Shown here: positions 5,733 to 6,857 of the stretch, piece by piece
Layout of the letters: every line of letters starts with the position of its first letter
Position numbering within the stretch: the stretch's first letter is position 1
Assembly: GCA_014360395.1 (NCBI GenBank)
Contig: JACIXM010000145.1
Coordinates: 1 to 6,857 of the forward strand
Direction of reading: 5' to 3'
From: Actinotalea sp.
GTDB taxonomy: Bacteria > Actinomycetota > Actinomycetes > Actinomycetales > Cellulomonadaceae
DNA: 6,857 nt
The notes under the pieces: generated by a model
Seen by the model: only the letters and a program-made list of their open reading frames with translations
Told to the model about the DNA's origin: nothing
Databases searched by the model: none
Program-made: the position numbers and the translations under genes

Positions 5733-6263
5733 ATGGTTGACGAGGTGGGGGAAGCGGTGATCCGACCGGCGACGGTCGACGACGCCGAGCAGATCGCGGC
5801 GGTGCACGTGGCCTCCTGGCGCGAGGCCTACGCCGGCGCCGTGCCCGAGGAGTACCTGGCGAGCCTGGACCAGGGCGAGCGCGCCGAGGCGTGGCGTCGC
5901 CAGCTGGGGGACGCCGAGAACAACGAGCTCCTGGTCTGGGTCGCCGAGGACCCCGAGGACCAGCACGTCGTCGGCTTCTCCTCCCTGGGCCCGAGCCGGG
6001 ACGAGGACGCCGACCGCAGCACGCTCGAGATCCACACGATCTACCTCGAGCCCGCCGCGTGGGGGCAGGGCGTCGCGCGTCGCCTCATGCGCACGATGCT
6101 CGAGCACGTGCCCGACCGCGCACGCGTGACGCTGTGGGTCCTGGCGAGCAACGAGCGGGCCGGCCACTTCTACCGCCGCCACGGGTTCGTCCCCGACGGC
6201 ATCGAGCGCCTCAGCACCTACGGCGACGAGCGGCTCCCCGAGGTCCGGTACGTGCGGGGCTGA
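5733..6263 (+). CDS. GNAT-family N-acetyltransferase, substrate unknown
   Basis: Predicted cytoplasmic acetyl-CoA-dependent acetyltransferase of 176 residues. The N-terminal strand and helix VIRPATVDDAEQIAAVHVAS (9-28) is followed by SWREAYAG (28-35), typical of one broad GNAT subgroup. Motif A spans about 98-122 (LEIHTIYLEPAAWGQGVARR), with the acetyl-CoA pyrophosphate-binding loop at WGQGVA (110-115). Motif B is WVLASNERAGHFYRRHGF (135-152). Nothing in the sequence or context identifies the acceptor; small molecules, peptides and protein N-termini are all possible. The ATG at 5733 has a weak AAGG upstream. The in-frame GTG at 5757 (Val9) has a purine-rich GAGGTGGGGGAAG before it and would start exactly at the domain, so it is a real alternative. 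Lies between rpmB and thiL, convergent with thiL. Confidence 0.88.
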   Translation: MVDEVGEAVIRPATVDDAEQIAAVHVASWREAYAGAVPEEYLASLDQGERAEAWRRQLGDAENNELLVWVAEDPEDQHVVGFSSLGPSRDEDADRSTLEIHTIYLEPAAWGQGVARRLMRTMLEHVPDRARVTLWVLASNERAGHFYRRHGFVPDGIERLSTYGDERLPEVRYVRG

Positions 6264-6304
6264 CCCCGCCTGAGGCGGACCACGCGCGGCGCGGAGCCAC
6301 GTCC

Positions 6305-6324
6305 GGCACCGATCGTTCGGCGCC
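6305..6324. terminator. Hairpin between the convergent GNAT and thiL genes
   Basis: An imperfect stem of seven pairs with one A-C mismatch (GGC-A-CCGA with TCGG-C-GCC) closes a TCGT loop. It lies in the 64-bp gap, 3 nt from the thiL stop, where a terminator serving both directions would be expected. A smaller CCGCC/GGCGG stem is at 6266-6278. Neither has a T-tract, so intrinsic termination is uncertain. Confidence 0.35.
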
Positions 6325-6327
6325 CGG

Positions 6328-6857
6328 TCAGCGCCGGAAGTGGTCCCAGCCGACCGAACCGGCACGCGGTGGCGCCCCGGCGACCAGCACGGCCGGCTCC
6401 CCGGCCGCCAGGACCGACCCGATCCGCCGGAAGGGCGCCGGGACGGGGACCGTCGGGGGGAACGTGGCGAGGAGCCCGTGGTCCTCACCGCCCGTGAGGA
6501 CCCACTCCAGCGGGAGGTCCGTCGCGCCGCCGAGGAGTGCCGCCGCCGGCGCGACGGCGGCCAGGTCCGCCGCCAGCACGTCCGTCGGCTCGGCCAGGTC
6601 GAGCCGGACCCCCGAGGCCCGGGCCAGACGGCCCGCGTCGCGCAGCAGCCCGTCGCTGACGTCCAGCATCGCCGTGGCGCCGGCGAGGGCCGCGGCCCGG
6701 CCGGCGTCCAGCGGTGCGCGCGGGGACCGGTAGCGCGCGACCGCGTCCAGCACCGCCGCCCGGGCCGCGTCGCCGGAGTCCTCCGGCACGCGGCCTGCGG
6801 CGAGGAGGGCGTGCCCGGCCGCCGAGCGCCCCAGCTCCCCGGCGTGCGCCAGCACGT
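6328..6857 (-). CDS. thiL: Thiamine-monophosphate kinase, C-terminal part (cut by right edge)
   Basis: ThiL phosphorylates thiamine monophosphate to thiamine diphosphate with ATP, the last step of cofactor synthesis. The frame is open to the right edge and ends at TGA (6330..6328). About 176 codons of a family that is usually about 320-330 are seen, so the ATP-binding N-terminal half and the start lie outside. The visible part has GELGRSAAGHALLAAG, then RYRSPRAPLDAGRAAALAGA, ATAMLDVSDGLLRDAGRLAR, SGVRLDL, and EWVLTGGEDHGLLATFP (the family's GGED motif). It ends GWDHF, which I recall in actinobacterial ThiL. It resembles the AIR synthase/ThiL superfamily C-terminal domain; SelD and PurM are less likely given TGGEDH and the context. 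Nothing looks broken. Convergent with the GNAT gene. Confidence 0.93.
   Translation of the reverse strand, partial: VLAHAGELGRSAAGHALLAAGRVPEDSGDAARAAVLDAVARYRSPRAPLDAGRAAALAGATAMLDVSDGLLRDAGRLARASGVRLDLAEPTDVLAADLAAVAPAAALLGGATDLPLEWVLTGGEDHGLLATFPPTVPVPAPFRRIGSVLAAGEPAVLVAGAPPRAGSVGWDHFRR

Noticed and set aside
5427..6488. A 353-codon minus-strand frame across rpmB, the GNAT gene and the thiL end
   Set aside because: It crosses three well-supported genes in the wrong frame and has no family features.
1..6857. CRISPR array, transposase, integrase, tRNA or toxin-antitoxin genes
   Set aside because: I looked for spaced direct repeats, terminal inverted repeats, tRNA-like folds and small paired genes and found none. 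The window is filled by core genes in their usual order.

Overview
The window is very GC-rich DNA from the core chromosome of an actinobacterium, most likely in Micrococcales and Cellulomonas-like. The evidence is the gene content and gene order (recG-rsmD-coaD-sepIVA-DUF177-rpmF-rnc), the SepIVA-type coiled-coil protein, the GTG starts and the protein sequences. No mobile element, CRISPR array, tRNA or rRNA gene was found. The genus is inferred from memory of related proteins, not from a search.

Left part, all on the minus strand and read right to left. recG (5163 to 2815), rsmD, coaD and sepIVA form a tight run: a 22-nt gap, then a GTGA overlap, then an ATGA overlap. A 92-bp gap holds a good promoter (TTGGGT, 17 bp, TAGGAT). 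It is followed by a second unit: DUF177/YceD, rpmF (L32, 2 nt downstream) and the first 33 codons of rnc, cut by the left edge. The genes cover replication-fork repair (RecG), 16S rRNA methylation (RsmD), coenzyme A synthesis (CoaD), septum and cell-envelope growth (SepIVA) and ribosome or 23S rRNA maturation (DUF177, L32, RNase III).

The 276-bp gap from 5164 to 5439 separates the divergent genes recG and rpmB. It carries a 14-bp perfect palindrome, a clear rpmB promoter (TTGGGG, 17 bp, TACCCT) and a leader of about 140 nt that opens with two adjacent perfect 7-bp hairpins.

Right part. rpmB (L28) and a GNAT acetyltransferase gene run on the plus strand. The GNAT gene is convergent with thiL, which is on the minus strand and cut by the right edge.

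This is mostly ordinary housekeeping DNA; I see no new multi-gene system. The points most worth a second look are a cluster of non-consensus residues at the start of RNase III, all explainable by A-to-C or T-to-G changes; the palindrome and hairpin-rich rpmB leader; the matching promoter design of the two ribosomal-protein units; and the apparent absence of the DAK2-domain gene often found beside recG in actinobacteria.
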